A stretch of DNA of 64,000 bases, from NCBI GenBank assembly GCA_013339765.2, contig CM023454.1, positions 38,832,950 through 38,896,949 on the forward strand, read 5' to 3'. Positions 32,729 to 44,650 of the stretch are shown in pieces (positions within the stretch are counted from its first letter, which is position 1; the number at the start of each line of letters is the position of its first letter). The translations under genes were made by a program, and so were the position numbers. The DNA is from Haemaphysalis longicornis. Taxonomy: Eukaryota > Arthropoda > Arachnida > Ixodida > Ixodidae. The notes beneath the pieces are model-generated. The model searched no databases, was not told the origin of the DNA, and saw only the letters and a list, made by a program, of their open reading frames with translations.

Positions 32729-34290
32729 ATGCGTTATGCGGAGATGTGGGTTCGACTCCCGCTCCCGGAAAAACGGCGGATTTTTTCTCGACCTATATTT
32801 TCGCCTATTTATCACTATACCAAAGAAACATGATGAACACACGTTATTCGGCACTATTAAATATTTCGGAAACAGCCGAATAGCACTGGCAATGACGACT
32901 GCAACCTCGATATGTGTCCTTACAGAGTCCCTCGTCCCGTATCTTTCTGTTATGCTACATGCATTACGAGGGCTCTGACTCCAGCAGTTCGGATATGCCA
33001 ATTGCTAACCCCGACTCCGACCACGTCTTACGTGGCGGCCGCTGGGAAAAAAGACGTTCTACGTCTCCCGCGGTGGTCGAGGGGCGGCGCTAGTTGGCCG
33101 GCCTCAGAGCACTTGTAAAATATAAACCCCCCCTGCACAGTCGAGAGAGGATCCGCTGCGGGGTAGCGTAATTGGTTAACGCACCGCACGCGTTATGCGG
33201 AGATGTGGGTTCGACTCCCGCTCCCGGAAAAACGGCGGATTTTTTCTCGACTTATATTTTCGCCTTTGTATCACTATATCAAAGAAACATGATGAACACA
33301 CGTTATTCGGCACTATTAAATATTTTCGGAAACAGCCGAATAGCACTGGCAATGACGACTGCAACCTTGATATGTGTCCTTACAGAGTTCCTCGTCCCGT
33401 ATCTTTCTGTTATGTTACATGCATTACGAGGGCTCGGACTCCAGCAGTTCGGATATGCCAATTGCTAACCCCAACTCCGACCACGTCTTACGTGGCGGCC
33501 GCTGGAAAAAAAGACGTTCTACGTCTCCCGCGGTGGTCGAGGGGCGTCGCTAGTTGGCCGGCCTCAGAGCACTTGTAAAATATAAACCCCCCCTGCAAAG
33601 TCGAGAGAGGAGCCGCTGCGGGGTAGCGTAATTGGTTAACGCACCGCACGCGTTATGCGGAGATATGGATTCGACTCCCGCTCCCGGAAAAACGGCGGAT
33701 TTTTTCTCGACTTATATTTTCGCCTATTTATCACTATATCAAAAAAAACATGATGAACACACGTTATTCGGCATTATTAAATATTTTCGGAAACAGCCGA
33801 ATAGCACTGGCAATGACGACTGCAACCTTGATATGTGTCCTTACAGAGTCCCTCGTCCCGTATCTTTCTGTTATGCTACATGCATTACGATGGCTCTGAC
33901 TCCAGCAGTTCGGATATGCCAATTGCTAACCCCGACTCCGACCACGTCTTACGTGGCGGCCGCTGGAAAAAAGACGTTCTACGTCTCCCGCGGTGGTCGA
34001 GGGGCGGCGCTAGTTGGCCGGCCTCAGAGCACTTGTAAAATACAAACCCCCCTGCAAAGTCGAGAGAGGAGCCGCTGCGGGGTAGCGGAATTGGTTAACG
34101 CACCGCACGCGTTATGCGGAGATGTGGGTTCGACTCCCGCTCCCGGAAAAACGGCGGATTTTTCTCGACTTATATTATCGCCTATTTATTATTATATCAA
34201 AGAAACATGATGAACACACGTTATTCGGCACTATTAAATATTTTCGGAAGCAGCCGAATAGCACTTGCAATGACGACTGCAACCTTGATA
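32729..34290 (+). repeat. Tandem array of 460-bp tRNA-containing SINE units, 3.4 copies
   Basis: tRNA-like starts at 33161, 33621 and 34080 (GGGTAGCG) set periods of 460 and 459. The first unit is cut at 32729 by a (TA)n tract, and the last ends at TGCAACCTTGATATA. Each complete tRNA-like segment has A box TAGCGTAATTGG, stem CCGCA/TGCGG around a 7-base loop, and B box GGTTCGACTCC. The body includes ATTCGGCACTATTAAATATT and ACGTCTCCCGCGGTGGTCGA. The units differ by only a few bases, indicating recent unequal exchange or tandem insertion. Frames of up to 192 codons inside it are by-products of the repetition. Confidence 0.85.
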
Positions 34291-34329
34291 TATATATATA
34301 TTTATGTGTGTGTGTGTGTGTGTATAAAT

Positions 34330-34570
34330 ATATAGTATAAGTAAAGAGTCGGATACACAGCAAGAAGAATAACAAACAAGGTTTACTTACGTAGCGGCAA
34401 CGGGACTTGCCTTCATCAGAGTAAAGTTACATGATTTTGCTGTTTACTCTGATGAAGGCAAGTCCCGTTGCCGCTACGTAAGTAAACCTTGTTTTTTATT
34501 GTTCTTGCTGTGTATCCGACTATTTACTTATACTATTTCTGCGCGCTTTGTGAGTTTATCTTTCTCTAGA
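34330..34570 (-). repeat. Near-palindromic (TA)n-bounded fold-back element, copy 2
   Basis: Reverse-complement copy of 28853-29087. The loop ACATGATTTTGCTGT and the asymmetric extension ending TCTCTAGA are both in the opposite orientation. CTGATGA lies at 34449-34455 on plus and its reverse complement at 34413-34419. The left side touches a TA/TG tract, and the right side touches a (TA)n tract beginning near 34576. Confidence 0.75.
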
Positions 34571-34574
34571 TTTA

Positions 34575-34575
<1 letters not shown>

Positions 34576-34608
<33 letters not shown>

Positions 34609-34625
34609 TTAATATATATATATAT
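34576..34625. repeat. (TA)n microsatellite
   Basis: A TA tract with an AT-rich interruption, bordering palindromic element copy 2. Confidence 0.93.
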
Positions 34626-34629
34626 GGAT

Positions 34630-37600
34630 ATATTTATCACAGGATATTACTGCTGAATTTTAGGTATTTATGCTTAGTGATATGTTGTTATATGAATTCA
34701 CTGACCTGTTCAGATAATTTTCTTTACGCTTACTCAATGTATGAAATATAATTTCATAAATGTCAATTTGTGTGCTTTTAAGAATGCGTAAAATAGAATA
34801 ATCAAAATATAAATTAAGGGACAAATTGAATTTCCATACACAGCTGTTTGTATATGTTAAATTTCATGTTTCAATTGGGGCTGTTTCCAGTTACTTGACA
34901 AGACACATAAAGTACCAGTGTGATAGTGAAGAACAGTGTGTTAACATAAAAACAAATATTTTGCGGACAAAAAAATAACTTGTGGCAGCATTTCGTGTGT
35001 GGGCACCCAAATTCCGCACATAAAATTACGCTCAATAACACAGAAGTAATGCAACTAATCATCTGTAAGTGCTATCTAATCAATAAAAATTGGAACCGAA
35101 TCGCGTGTGCAAGAAAGGAAATATTGGCAAATTCCCAAAACGACCCCGCTGCGCCATCCTGTTTAGAGATGAGCCCGGTCAACCTGTTTAGTTTTATATT
35201 CGGTGATTTGAAGGGTTTTTTTTTCGTAGACATTTTATTTCAAACACTGAACTTCACTCGTTTAGGAACAATTAAGAACGCACTCACATCGACTCTGCGA
35301 ACTGTATTTGAGTTTTAAAAGAACGGCGACACACAAATTGAAAAACCGCTCTCTGTTCACGGCAAGTGAGCTGCACACGCATGAAGCAATGTCTTCGTTG
35401 AAAACGGTGGCGATGGAGAGAGTGAAGTCAATGACTTGAGGGAATGCCACACACATCTTCTGGACTTTTAAGGGGAAACGGTGAAAAGAAGAACTGTTTC
35501 TTGGTTTGATGCCCGTCACCTTCACCACAGGCTCTGAGAGCAAGCAGGAGGAGTTATAAAACTTATTTCTACATTAGATTGGTGGTAGTGGCAATGGGGG
35601 GTCACCTTTGTCCAGAAATTCCTGGACGGTCGCTGCCAGGTGGGCCCTTTCAACCAGCCGAAGCTGCTGTGGGGAGAGGAAAAAATATTTTTTTGCAGGG
35701 TTGGTAGAGACTCAGATTATCATAGAGCTCTACATCATAATAAATACCTCAAACCATGAATTATAGGTGTACGTAGCAGCATGGCCGCCCTTTCTCGAGC
35801 ATTGATGTAGTACTCAATTCTTGACCATACTAAACTTTTCTTTCTCAAGTGACGTCTTAGAAGAAACTATTCATAGGCGTAGAAACCTATATTCCAAATA
35901 TTCGAAAACCAAGTGCTTGTGGATATATAACTTTGTCAAAACAATAACCCATTCAGCAATGCAGTGATTAGGTGTTGAATGCTTAGGGTAACTTCAAGAT
36001 GGATGTCAGCATCAAAGTTATCTTTCTCAGACGTCCTTGAAAGCCAACCATCATTTGCAGAAATGCTGGGTAATACTGCAATTTTTTATAACCACAGGCT
36101 AGCTAGATGTGCAGCCAAAGGAAAGTTTTGAATAAAGGGTAGAACGCACAGATAACAAGGGAAAAAATGCAACCTCGGAGGAGCTCTAGATAACCACAAA
36201 CCCAAATTTGTACCTGAGGTCATACTTACTTAAGATTACGTCAAATTAGCTTTCATAAAAGTTGTGCACGAAACATTTTGAAGTTTACTTTACTTTTAAT
36301 AATGATGTGAAAAAGAAGCCTAGACATTTTGCGAAAATTGAAACAAAAAGCAGGGATGCTGCTTCAGTGCTCCAGGTACAACTTGGCAAATTGATACTCA
36401 CAGGAGCCTTGAGAAAATATCAGGAGAATGCGGCCAAGGTTAATAGAAGTTTGTTTTGTTGATCGCCCAAAGCGACCTTTGTAATCAATAACAGTTAGAT
36501 AATTCTTCGCGGAAACAGAAGCGTTTTTCGAATGTGTTTTAAGAAAGCTTAGTGAAGGGGTTCATGAATTAGTGTAATTCAAGTAGCTGTCAAAGAATTT
36601 TTGCGTTCTTATTAGAATAAAAATTGAAAACCTCATAATACGATGAGACAACTTTTTTTACCCAGCGCGTTGAGCGGTGTACATTGTCGAAACAAATTCA
36701 TTCAGTGAAGACGTCCGATAATTAAGAAATTACTGTAGTGGTAGTAAAATTTGGACAATTTTTTTCTGTTTGAAGGTAAAATGATTCAATGCAATCAATA
36801 TATCTTGCAGATGTTACTCTTTTTCGGTGCGTCCAGCCACTTCTTATGTGTGGCTTATGACGCCAACACCTGTGCCTAATGGTGATTGTCTAAAAAGCGG
36901 CCAGGATACAGAGCAACTGGCGCTGCATCTAAGCGTCTATATAATGGCAGTTGGCTGTTGCATCTCATTTCTGCAATATTGTGAACGGAAATCCGAATTG
37001 CTTACTGGTACAACAAAATCTTTCTCAGCTGCTTTTCTCGGATGCAGCAAAAGCCGGCAGAATCTATAGTGTCTCTGCTGTAGGGTACTCTAAGATACCA
37101 GGAAGACATAATGTGACTGTGCGAGGAGTAGTGACCCCGGGATATAATATTCATTGATCTCACAATGTATGAAGTAAAAATTTGTGCAACTCGGTTCTCT
37201 CGCTGTTGTCTGTGGCGAAAAGTATAAACTGTGATGATTGTCGTTGGTTGCGACTGTGGTCACGACCTGGAAAGTGGTCGCCCGTTAACGTGTACGACTG
37301 TGTCTTGATGCAACGGCGGTAATGACCGAAAATATGTTCGTCCCAGAGAAACAATTACGCCCACCTCCCCTCGCGGGAACCCCGTGTAGATGCGACGCAT
37401 CGTGGGTTTCCCTCGGCGTTTCCGTTGGGTTGATTCTCCCATCGCGTGAAACATGCCATGAACGCGTACCTTCGGTGGTGCTAGCAGTTCTGTTAGGGCT
37501 GGCCGGTGCTTGTTCCGGTTGCGCCGACCATCGCGATAGCAGGCTTGTTAGTCTCCATTCAAAGCAGCGTTGGACATCGGAGCAGCTGGAACGACGGAGC

Positions 37601-38880
37601 GGAGCGGCGCAGGTACCGCGTTGTATACCGGCGCATAATGGTTAATGTAATAAGAGAGAGCAGCGCATGCGCATGCGTTAACCGAGCGCTCGCGTGCGCC
37701 GACGCATAGCTGGCATTGCGAGGAGCGAGCGCTAACCCGCAGATAACGCTGCGGTGAGAGCGAGGGAGAGCACATGCGCAGCTCGCGCGGACAACGACGA
37801 CGCCGGTTGGAAGGAGGGATGCATGCATGCATGGACAAGGCGTGTGAATGAGATGCGTCGCATCTAAAACTGTGGTGTTCTGTCTGGCGTGCACTTGATC
37901 TCCCCAAACTCTGTCAGAATAATAATAAACTGCTGCATTTTATTCGATTCGAGTTCTCCCTGTCTCTTGCTGCCATCAGAGCTTAATGAAACAGCATTAT
38001 TATCAATTGATATCAGCCTCCAAAGTAGCCTTGGAATGTAAAGGGCAAAGGACAACGCCATCGGCAGTGTGACTGACTTTTGTCGCAGACGGCGTTCGGT
38101 GTCCGTGAGCTTTAAAGAATTCAATTGTTTTGGTTGCAGGACGACAGATAATTACACTTCCATTTTTCATCGCAGAATGCAAGTTCTGTAGGTTTTAACA
38201 GCCAAGCAGTTGCTGAAATTGTTTGTGTATTGTTTCCAGAGTCTTCAAAATACCAAAAACATGCCGAGCGCACATGCGGGCGTACACGTGAGCGCCGGCA
38301 CAGTGGCAACCGAAGCAAACGAAGCAAACCGAGCAAAGCAAACGAAGAAAAGTCGAGTTATTATGTGTGCATGGCTCACGGATGTGGTCCAGCGTCCAAG
38401 GGCCTGGTTTGTATAGAAAACACACCCAGTTAGGTATAGTTGTCAAGATCGTGGCGATAAGCCGGCAGTTAAAAAAAAACAAAGAAAATAGCCAGCTCCA
38501 CCCTGTCTAGGCCTAGCAGTAATAACCACGCTTCGCAGGCGCCTGTTTGTCATGCCAACCGTACCCCTTCATAGAGATTAGCCCTTATTGGCCAAAAAAG
38601 ATTCACTGTTTGCCGCAATCGTGGCAACACTTGATGGGAAGGAAAATACTTCAGCGTTCGACAAAATTGTGGCAACACTAGCATGGAAGGAGAAAGACAC
38701 GACACACCGTGTACTCTTTAGGTTGATATGCAATGATGGTCAACTCCAAAAAATGAGAGACGCCCACGCTTATAGCAACAATACTAAACACGACCTCGTT
38801 GCGGCAGCGACAAAAAGCCTAACAGGTGCACTGGTTTACCTATACCTCCGTGTTGTCCATGATGGTTGCTTACAGCTTTT
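34630..38880. other. Mostly unannotatable sequence
   Basis: AT-rich to about 37250, then a GC- and CpG-richer block at roughly 37330-37880 that could be an old LTR or promoter-like region. I see no coding motif there. Frames such as 34980-35318 and 38588-38965 have no recognisable domain. Confidence 0.45.
35560..35690 (-). mobile_element. Possible LINE ORF2 C-terminal scrap
   Basis: The minus strand encodes LSPQQLRLVERAHLAA, then EFLDKGDPP. It resembles the helical extreme C-terminus of RNase H LINE ORF2 proteins (compare EEQEALILRAKTAA at about 10190). About 30 codons is very little to go on. Confidence 0.35.
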
Positions 38881-38884
38881 CTAC

Positions 38885-39380
38885 CTTCAAATCTTACGCA
38901 TTAGCGTAAGCTTCCTTCATTTGTTTCTAAAAAAGTGTTTGTACGCCGCGAAGAAATGCGGGTAGAAATTTATAGAGCTCGCGTAAATAATAGCAGTATA
39001 TTTGGGTGTGATTTCCTAAAGCAGCGACGCATTCATCGTAGAGGTGTCGAGTAAGCTCACACAAGGTTCTCGGCTCAATGAGGGCTCATCTTCTATCGGA
39101 TACAAACGTCGCGTATGTTGACACTTTCACCTGATTTAACTAACAAACGTGTGTGTGCGCTGCGAACAAAAGTGTACGCAAGTTTCTGAAACTGCTGTAA
39201 TGCGCCGCTGTATATGTAAGTTACACTTCCGCAACCAGTCCAGCAGTCATCCTAAACGCATGGCGATGCTGCACGTGAGTTTTTTGGCACATCACGGACT
39301 CAGCTTCTTCCCCAGAACACAAATGCCACTCACGTTGTCTCCAGTTTTATTATTTCGCCTCGTTTCTTTACAGCAAAGCT
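38885..39380 (+). repeat. Left part of a ~220-bp divergent tandem repeat
   Basis: 38885-38993 matches 41863-41965 (TTAGCGTAAGCTTCCTTCAT compared with TTAGTGTGAGCTTCCTTCAT, followed in each by TGT(T)TGT and GCGAAGAA). 39145-39375 matches the full unit order seen in 42300-42520: GCTGCGAA, GAAACTGC, CACGTGAGTTTT, CACGGACTCAGCTTCTTCCC and CAGTTTTATTATTTCGCCTC. The array is broken by a PLE starting near 39520. Confidence 0.65.
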
Positions 39381-39865
39381 CTATGGCAAATCGTACATTT
39401 TGTGCCCGCAGTTACAAACACCAACAAATTGTCGAGCGGCAAACGTGAGCATAGGCCTCGTGGCGACCGCACAGCTGTTAAGAAAACCTAAACAAATTCC
39501 CAGCTCACAAGGATAGCTTAGTGGTCTTGTTGGAGGGGCATCGCGAATGCGGCATCATGAATGCGAAGACAGGGGAAGCGCTGAACAACAACTGCTTTTT
39601 ATTCCTCCAAGAAAGAAATATAAACCTTATCACATCCAATAAGAAGGCACAACAAAATATGACGTATTCACGTATCTCGCGCCGTGCCTTCTACACTCCT
39701 GGCTCCAGATACGGTTTTTTTTTCTGAGAGCTGCACATATGCCATGCTGAGGAAGTTTTTATCAGAACGGTCTTATTTCGAGCGCCTCGGTAACCTCCAG
39801 CAAATGCTTTTCCTTTTCTCTGGACACCACTGAGCACCCTTTAAACAGTGGGACGCAGACAATTC

Positions 39866-40625
39866 TTTGCAGATGGAAGCCAGGTGGCTCAAAACAACAG
39901 ACGTTTCTACGATGGGGCGTGGAAAAAAACCCCTCGAGATGTTCTTGCAGCAAAAGCTCGAGCTTTTAATTATTGATGAGGTATTTCTGACAAAACACTC
40001 TCACAATGTGTTAGAATTTTTGAAAGCCGACGGTGAAGGCCTCTTAGCGTTTTGAATTGATATTTTGGACCTTTTTCATTCACTTTCTTTGACACAGCTT
40101 TTACACTTCGTTAAAAATACAATTGACAACGTAGTTGTGGGCTTTCAGAACTTGGCTGTTATAACGAACCCTACAGTTTTTAGAGCTTTTAAACTTTTAC
40201 GTTACATTACATTCATTTCATGGCAAGCGGGAACGTTTACTAAAAAAACGGCGAGTTGCATCGGTCATGCATCAGACACAATTCAAGTTACTTTTTTAGG
40301 CTATCACTAGCTTGTCTTAGGTGGATATTTATCTGGGTCAAGTGTAAAACAAGTTTTGAGTTATGTAGACGACTACCTCCTAGTTTTAAATTGTTGAACT
40401 CTTAACTTTGACGAACCAGTTTCACGTGCTTTGGCTATTCCAACGACTTCTTACCCGTTTAAAATTGACGCATGAGTTTCTTGATATGACGCTTAATTTT
40501 TCTCATTAATGCGTGTGTTGGATGTACCAGCCATGCGCGTCAATACCGCTGCTTATCCATCCAACCAAACAAAACTGGTGAAACGCGGTATTGCCAAGTC
40601 GTCTACAATAACTTCTTTTTGAAGT
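39866..40625 (+). pseudogene. PLE reverse transcriptase remnant
   Basis: Across two or three frames I read DILDLFHSLSLTQLLHFVKN, KKTASCIGHASDTIQ, LGGYLSGSSVKQV, an intact catalytic YVDD at 40362-40373 within YVDDYLLVL, and finally TKLVKRGIAKSS. This order and spacing match PLE RTs, which are related to telomerase. Stops after LGYH and LNC and further breaks downstream show it is dead. It lies directly upstream of the endonuclease region, as expected for the family. Confidence 0.75.
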
Positions 40626-40719
40626 CCTGTGAAGTCCTACTGGGTAGCCGCAACTTTTGCTGACACCAGTGGCTCGTGACACATTGCAATAGTTATAACG
40701 CCGTGACTAAGACTGCCCA

Positions 40720-41275
40720 CAGATAACGCGAAGGAAGTGAAGGAAAGAAGGAAAAATAATTTTTGGTAGTTCCTTATTTGCACAGGGTTGGGCCCAACCT
40801 AAAAAAGTATGGTAAGCGCACAGGAGTTGAAACGGTTTTTTGTGCCCATAACAAGCTTTCGACGGTGTGTCCAATTGTAAATGGCGGGGGCTGAGAAAAA
40901 TTTGGCTACTCAAACAAACCCAGGAAACAATGTGTTTAATCGTATGCAGATGCCCTTTATTCTCTCCTCTTGTATTGTGAAAAAAACAATATCTGCCAAG
41001 CGAGTAGATACCTGTACGATAGGCTGTAGGAGCATAGGAACCTCGTAGTCAAGACGGTTTTTTCGGGCCAGCTAGATTCCCACTGCAAAGATTCTCACTG
41101 TGTTTCCCTGTTCGAAGAGTGCTCAGTGCGTTCTAGAAAAACGAATAAGCATACGGGGAAATTTATTCAGGTGCTCGAGATCGAGCGCCTTGATGAAAAC
41201 TGCATTGGCTTGCCATCTGTTGCCCTCTCAGAAAAGGGAAAACGGTGTCTGATGCAGCGAGCGCTGTAGGCAGGC
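40720..41275 (+). pseudogene. PLE GIY-YIG endonuclease region remnant
   Basis: Visible segments are VVPYLHRVGPNLKKYGKR, VETVFCAHNKLSTVCPIVNG, CEKNNICQASRYLYDRL (where YIGQTGR-like residues are expected), SGQLDSHCKDSHCVSLFEEC and IGLPSVALSEK. These are the usual landmarks from the RT C-terminus through the GIY-YIG domain in tick-type PLEs, as known to me. The core YIGQTGR pattern is degraded to NICQASR, and stops interrupt the frame. Confidence 0.72.
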
Positions 41276-41862
41276 CACGATTAAGTGTTTACGTCATATT
41301 TGCTTGAGCCTTCCTAATGGTTATGTCATGATTGATGTGTCTTTCTTGGCGGAAAAAACATAAGTTGTAATTCAGCGCTTTTACTGTATTCTCTTCCTCA
41401 TGTCGTCGTCTTAGAGCGCTGTTAACCCCCTCCAAATAATTCATGCTCGTTTGTGCGTGCCTCGCAACGACCACCCAGCGTCCGCTGCGCAAGTTTGTCA
41501 AGTCAAGCGTACACAATTACAGAGATTGTTTAACATTGTGTAGCCCGCCTTACAGTTAAAAACCGAGAAATGGCCGAGTTCTCGCTTGAGCGTGCATCGG
41601 GCTACCACACAGCGTTCCGGGTAGATGCGTGTCAACCAAGCCTTCCCAATAAGGAAGATTGGCAAAGATTGCCCAAAAAACACTAGCACTCCCCGTAATC
41701 GCTTCCACAGTTGCTCCGTACGGGGAAGACGTCCTTGCATAAGCCACTCCCAGGTGAAGACCAATGGTCATCACTTCGAAAAACAAAACGGAGGACGTTC
41801 ACAATTATAGCAACAATAATTGGAGTAAAGGAGTGTCGGATGAGAAGCAAATCAGCTTCATT

Positions 41863-43215
41863 AACTTCAAATCGTATGCGTTAGTGTGAGCTTCCTTCAT
41901 TTTTCTAAACAGACGTGTTTGTGCATCGCGAAGAATGGCGGTTGACAATTTCTCGAACTGCCCTAATCCCCGGACGCGTGCGATAGCGCACGTGCGTTTC
42001 CCGGTACATTTCGTCCTCAGACAAGAAATAGTGGCTATTTTTGCCACGGTTTTATTCTTTTGCCTCCTTTAGGTAAACAAACGAGCCTCAAGACGCGAAA
42101 TAGGCCGAGTGACATTTTCTCGAACTGCAATATGAAACCACTATATATTGCATGTTACTTCCTTACGCTGCCCCTTTGTTATCCTAGTGCCATGATAAGG
42201 ACGAAAGTGAGTTTCTCCGTGCATCCTAGACTCAGCTTGTTTCCCAGACAGCAAAGATAGAGTATGCTGAACACAAACTAATGCTTCCTCCTTTTGGTAA
42301 GCAGACGTGTTTGCACGCAGCGAAGACAGGCGAGTGGAAACTTCTCCAACTGCCATTATCAGCCCAGTATAACTGTGGTAATTTCCCAAGCAGCGTTGAA
42401 GTCATAGACCTGTGGCGACAGTGCCCTTGAGTTTGTCGGCACATTCTCGCCTCAGATTCTTCCACACACAACAAAGGTTTGGTATGTGGATCCCAGTTTT
42501 ATCATTTCGCCTGTTTTTGTTCTCGACCAGACGTGTTTGCGCACCCAAAGAAAGTGTTGAAAATTTTCGAACTGCAGTAATTCACCCCTAATATTCAAGT
42601 GTTCTTTCCTCTAGCAGCATTGCAGTCACCTGACACTTGTGGAAAGCGCGCTTCTAAGAGGGTATGGACATTCAGATTGAGCGTTTGCACCAGACAACGA
42701 TGATTGGGTATGTAGACCCAGTTTTATAATTGCCTCCTTTTCTCCAGCGGAACGAGTTTCTCCCCAAGAAAAAAGGTGGTATTTAGGTTTCGTCTATGCA
42801 AGCTCCACGCAGTCCTTTTTTACTTGTTGCAATAGCGAACGTGACTTTCTCGGCAGATTCTCTACTCACCTTCTTCCCAAGGCCACAAAGATTTAGTACG
42901 TTGACACAGCATCATTCGTTCACCTATTTGTGTCTAGGAGATGTGTTTGCCAGCAGCAAAGACGGGCGCGTTGGAATTTCTTGAACTGCCATAATCCGCG
43001 TCTTTGTATCTCGATAGTACTTACGCAGCAGCTCCAGACCATTGCAAATGCGTGGCCATAGCGCACATGAGTTTCGCGGCGAACTCCGGACTGAGCTACT
43101 TCACCAGACCAACAATGATTGGGAACGTTGATACTGGTATCATCCATTTGCCTCGTGCTTGTCTTCCAGACGTGTGTCCGCGCTGCGAAGAAGGGCGGCT
43201 GAAAACTTCTTGAAC
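41863..43215 (+). repeat. Right part of the ~220-bp divergent tandem repeat, about six units
   Basis: Unit anchors resembling AGACGTGTTTG occur near 41911, 42078, 42301, 42528, 42746, 42941 and 43168, mostly 195-227 bases apart, with one short interval of 167. Each unit then has a GCGAAGA-like block, TTCT(C)GAACTGC, a CACGTGAGTTTC-like block, a CTCAGCTTCTTCCC-like block and CAGTTTTAT..TTGCCTC. Units are strongly diverged, so the array is old. It runs directly into the broken end of the gypsy integrase at about 43215. Confidence 0.7.
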
Positions 43216-44120
43216 TCGGCGTTGGAGGTTGTAGCGCCAGGTATTTGCTGGCGGCTGGTCCGTACCACGTGCGTGAGCAAGCTGGCAGGCCTCCCCCGCC
43301 CGCTGCGGGCCTCCCCCACACGGTCGTCGTCTTCTACGTGTGGCGCTATGGCATCGAGCATCGTCGTCTGCGGTAGCCCGTAAACAAGCTCGAATGAATT
43401 CATTCGCATATTTTCCTGAATGGCTGTGTTCTACGTTAACGGGCCACAATGGAGTATTTGTATCGTGTTTATGCTTCATGTCGACCTACTTGCCCGCCAT
43501 ATCGGCCATTATCTTGCTCAGGCGTTCGGGTAGTTCTTTGGTCTTAGGGGTTCTTGTTGCTGTAATGTAAGCGTCTTGCATGAGCTGCGTAGTGAATGCC
43601 ATTTCCCGGCCCGTTACGAGTACTTCAGGGGAGCTGTGTCAAAGCACAACTTGAAGAATAATGGACTTTGTGACTTCTGCTGCGGTCCCTTCGGAAGAGA
43701 GGCGGTATCAGCGTTGCGCGTCATGTAGTTGGTGGCTATGACAATTCGATTGTTCTCGGATCCTGACGTAAAGAATCCGCCAACAAGGTCCCTTCTGATC
43801 TGTAGGAAGGTCACTGGTGGGACACCAATAGGCTGGAGAAGTCTTGCAGGACTTGTCGTCAACGTTTTTTGTCACTCGCACTCACCGCAGCTTCAGATGT
43901 AGCGGGAGATCATACCTGAAGCGGAACCACCAATACCTCGCCGTAACTTTCCTACAGTTCCTACTGTATCGAGATGTCGGGAAGATAGGTCACCGTGATG
44001 CGCTTCCAAGATTTTGTCTCGAACGTCTGCCGGGATAAAAACAACACAATTTGTTTTCGTTCCTGTGTTAAAATTTTTCTTTGCGAGGACGAAGTTTTCG
44101 AGACTGAATGTGGGTAAGTG
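43215..44120 (-). pseudogene. gypsy integrase remnant
   Basis: The zinc-binding region reads ILEAHHGDLSSRHLDTVGTV. The core shows LLQPIGVPPVTFLQIRRDLV with the first catalytic Asp, then VIATNYMTRNADTASLPKG. The second Asp is lost (PEVLVTGREMAF, where TDRGTAF is typical). The third, Glu, is kept in ELPERLSKIMADM. A later segment has NSFELVYGLPQTTMLDAI. Frames change at least twice. Integrases of this kind insert LTR-retroelement DNA, but this one cannot be functional. Confidence 0.78.
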
Positions 44121-44368
44121 CAGTAGGAAGGCCTTTCTTACGCAGACGTTGCTTCCTTCGTGGTAGTTGATCATGACGCTTAACTGGGTGTCGGCACGCG
44201 GCTATGCGGCTAGGTTGCTCGACTTCACGACTACGTGAATGCGTTGTCTTCATCAAAGTGTTTGGTGATGGGTAGACGGGGGCGCGAGATAGGCAGCGGG
44301 CCTCAGAATGTTTCTTGACGGATCTATAGAATATAGTTATAGCCAATTCTTAGAGGCGAAAGCTTCCC

Positions 44369-44650
44369 CTACTCAGACGATCCGAGAGGTCTTTGAAATA
44401 GCCGAGCCAACACAGTGCATGGTGGTCTGTCCGAACCTTTGATGGTCTGCCATCCATGCATGAGCCAAATTTTGAAAGGATGATATAAAAGCAAGGCACT
44501 CTTTCTCAGATGCTGAGTAGTTTTTCTCTTCCTTCGAGAGGAAAGGCTGGCATAGGCCATAACTTTTTCGCAAGGGCTTTGCGTTTTGACGAGAACGCAA
44601 CCCTGGCCTGTAATAATGGCGTCTGTGTTCGGTATTTTTGTCGGAATGAG
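44369..44650 (-). pseudogene. gypsy RNase H remnant
   Basis: NTDAIITGQGCVLVKTQ and KVMAYASLSSRRKRK lie in one frame, and KEEKNYSASEKECLAF in the neighbouring frame. Together they give the TDAS, AYAS and NYS..EKE landmarks of Ty3/gypsy RNase H, with one frameshift between. The linker and CLSRAPVYPSPNT, typical of the RNase H to integrase junction, follow at about 44270-44300. Confidence 0.75.

Larger units (their letters stand above)
39520..41430 (+). mobile_element. Penelope-like element, decayed
   Basis: The plus strand carries a PLE-type RT followed by a GIY-YIG-type endonuclease region. Related sequences in inverted orientation lie at the two ends, about 39560-39670 and 41290-41400: AGCGCTGAACAACAACTGC on the left, AGCGCTGAATTACAACTTA on the right (reverse complement). 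PLEs commonly have such inverted or partial terminal repeats. The element sits between two blocks of the ~220-bp repeat, which suggests insertion into that array. Confidence 0.75.

Noticed and set aside
33161..33228. Genuine tRNA-Thr gene
   Set aside because: The A and B boxes and anticodon stem are tRNA-like, but the base before the anticodon is not T, no acceptor stem closes, and the sequence repeats as part of a 460-bp unit. SINE-derived is the better reading.
32729..34290. CRISPR array
   Set aside because: Units are 460 bp and nearly identical throughout, with no short repeat plus unique spacer pattern and no cas genes. The window is eukaryotic in character.
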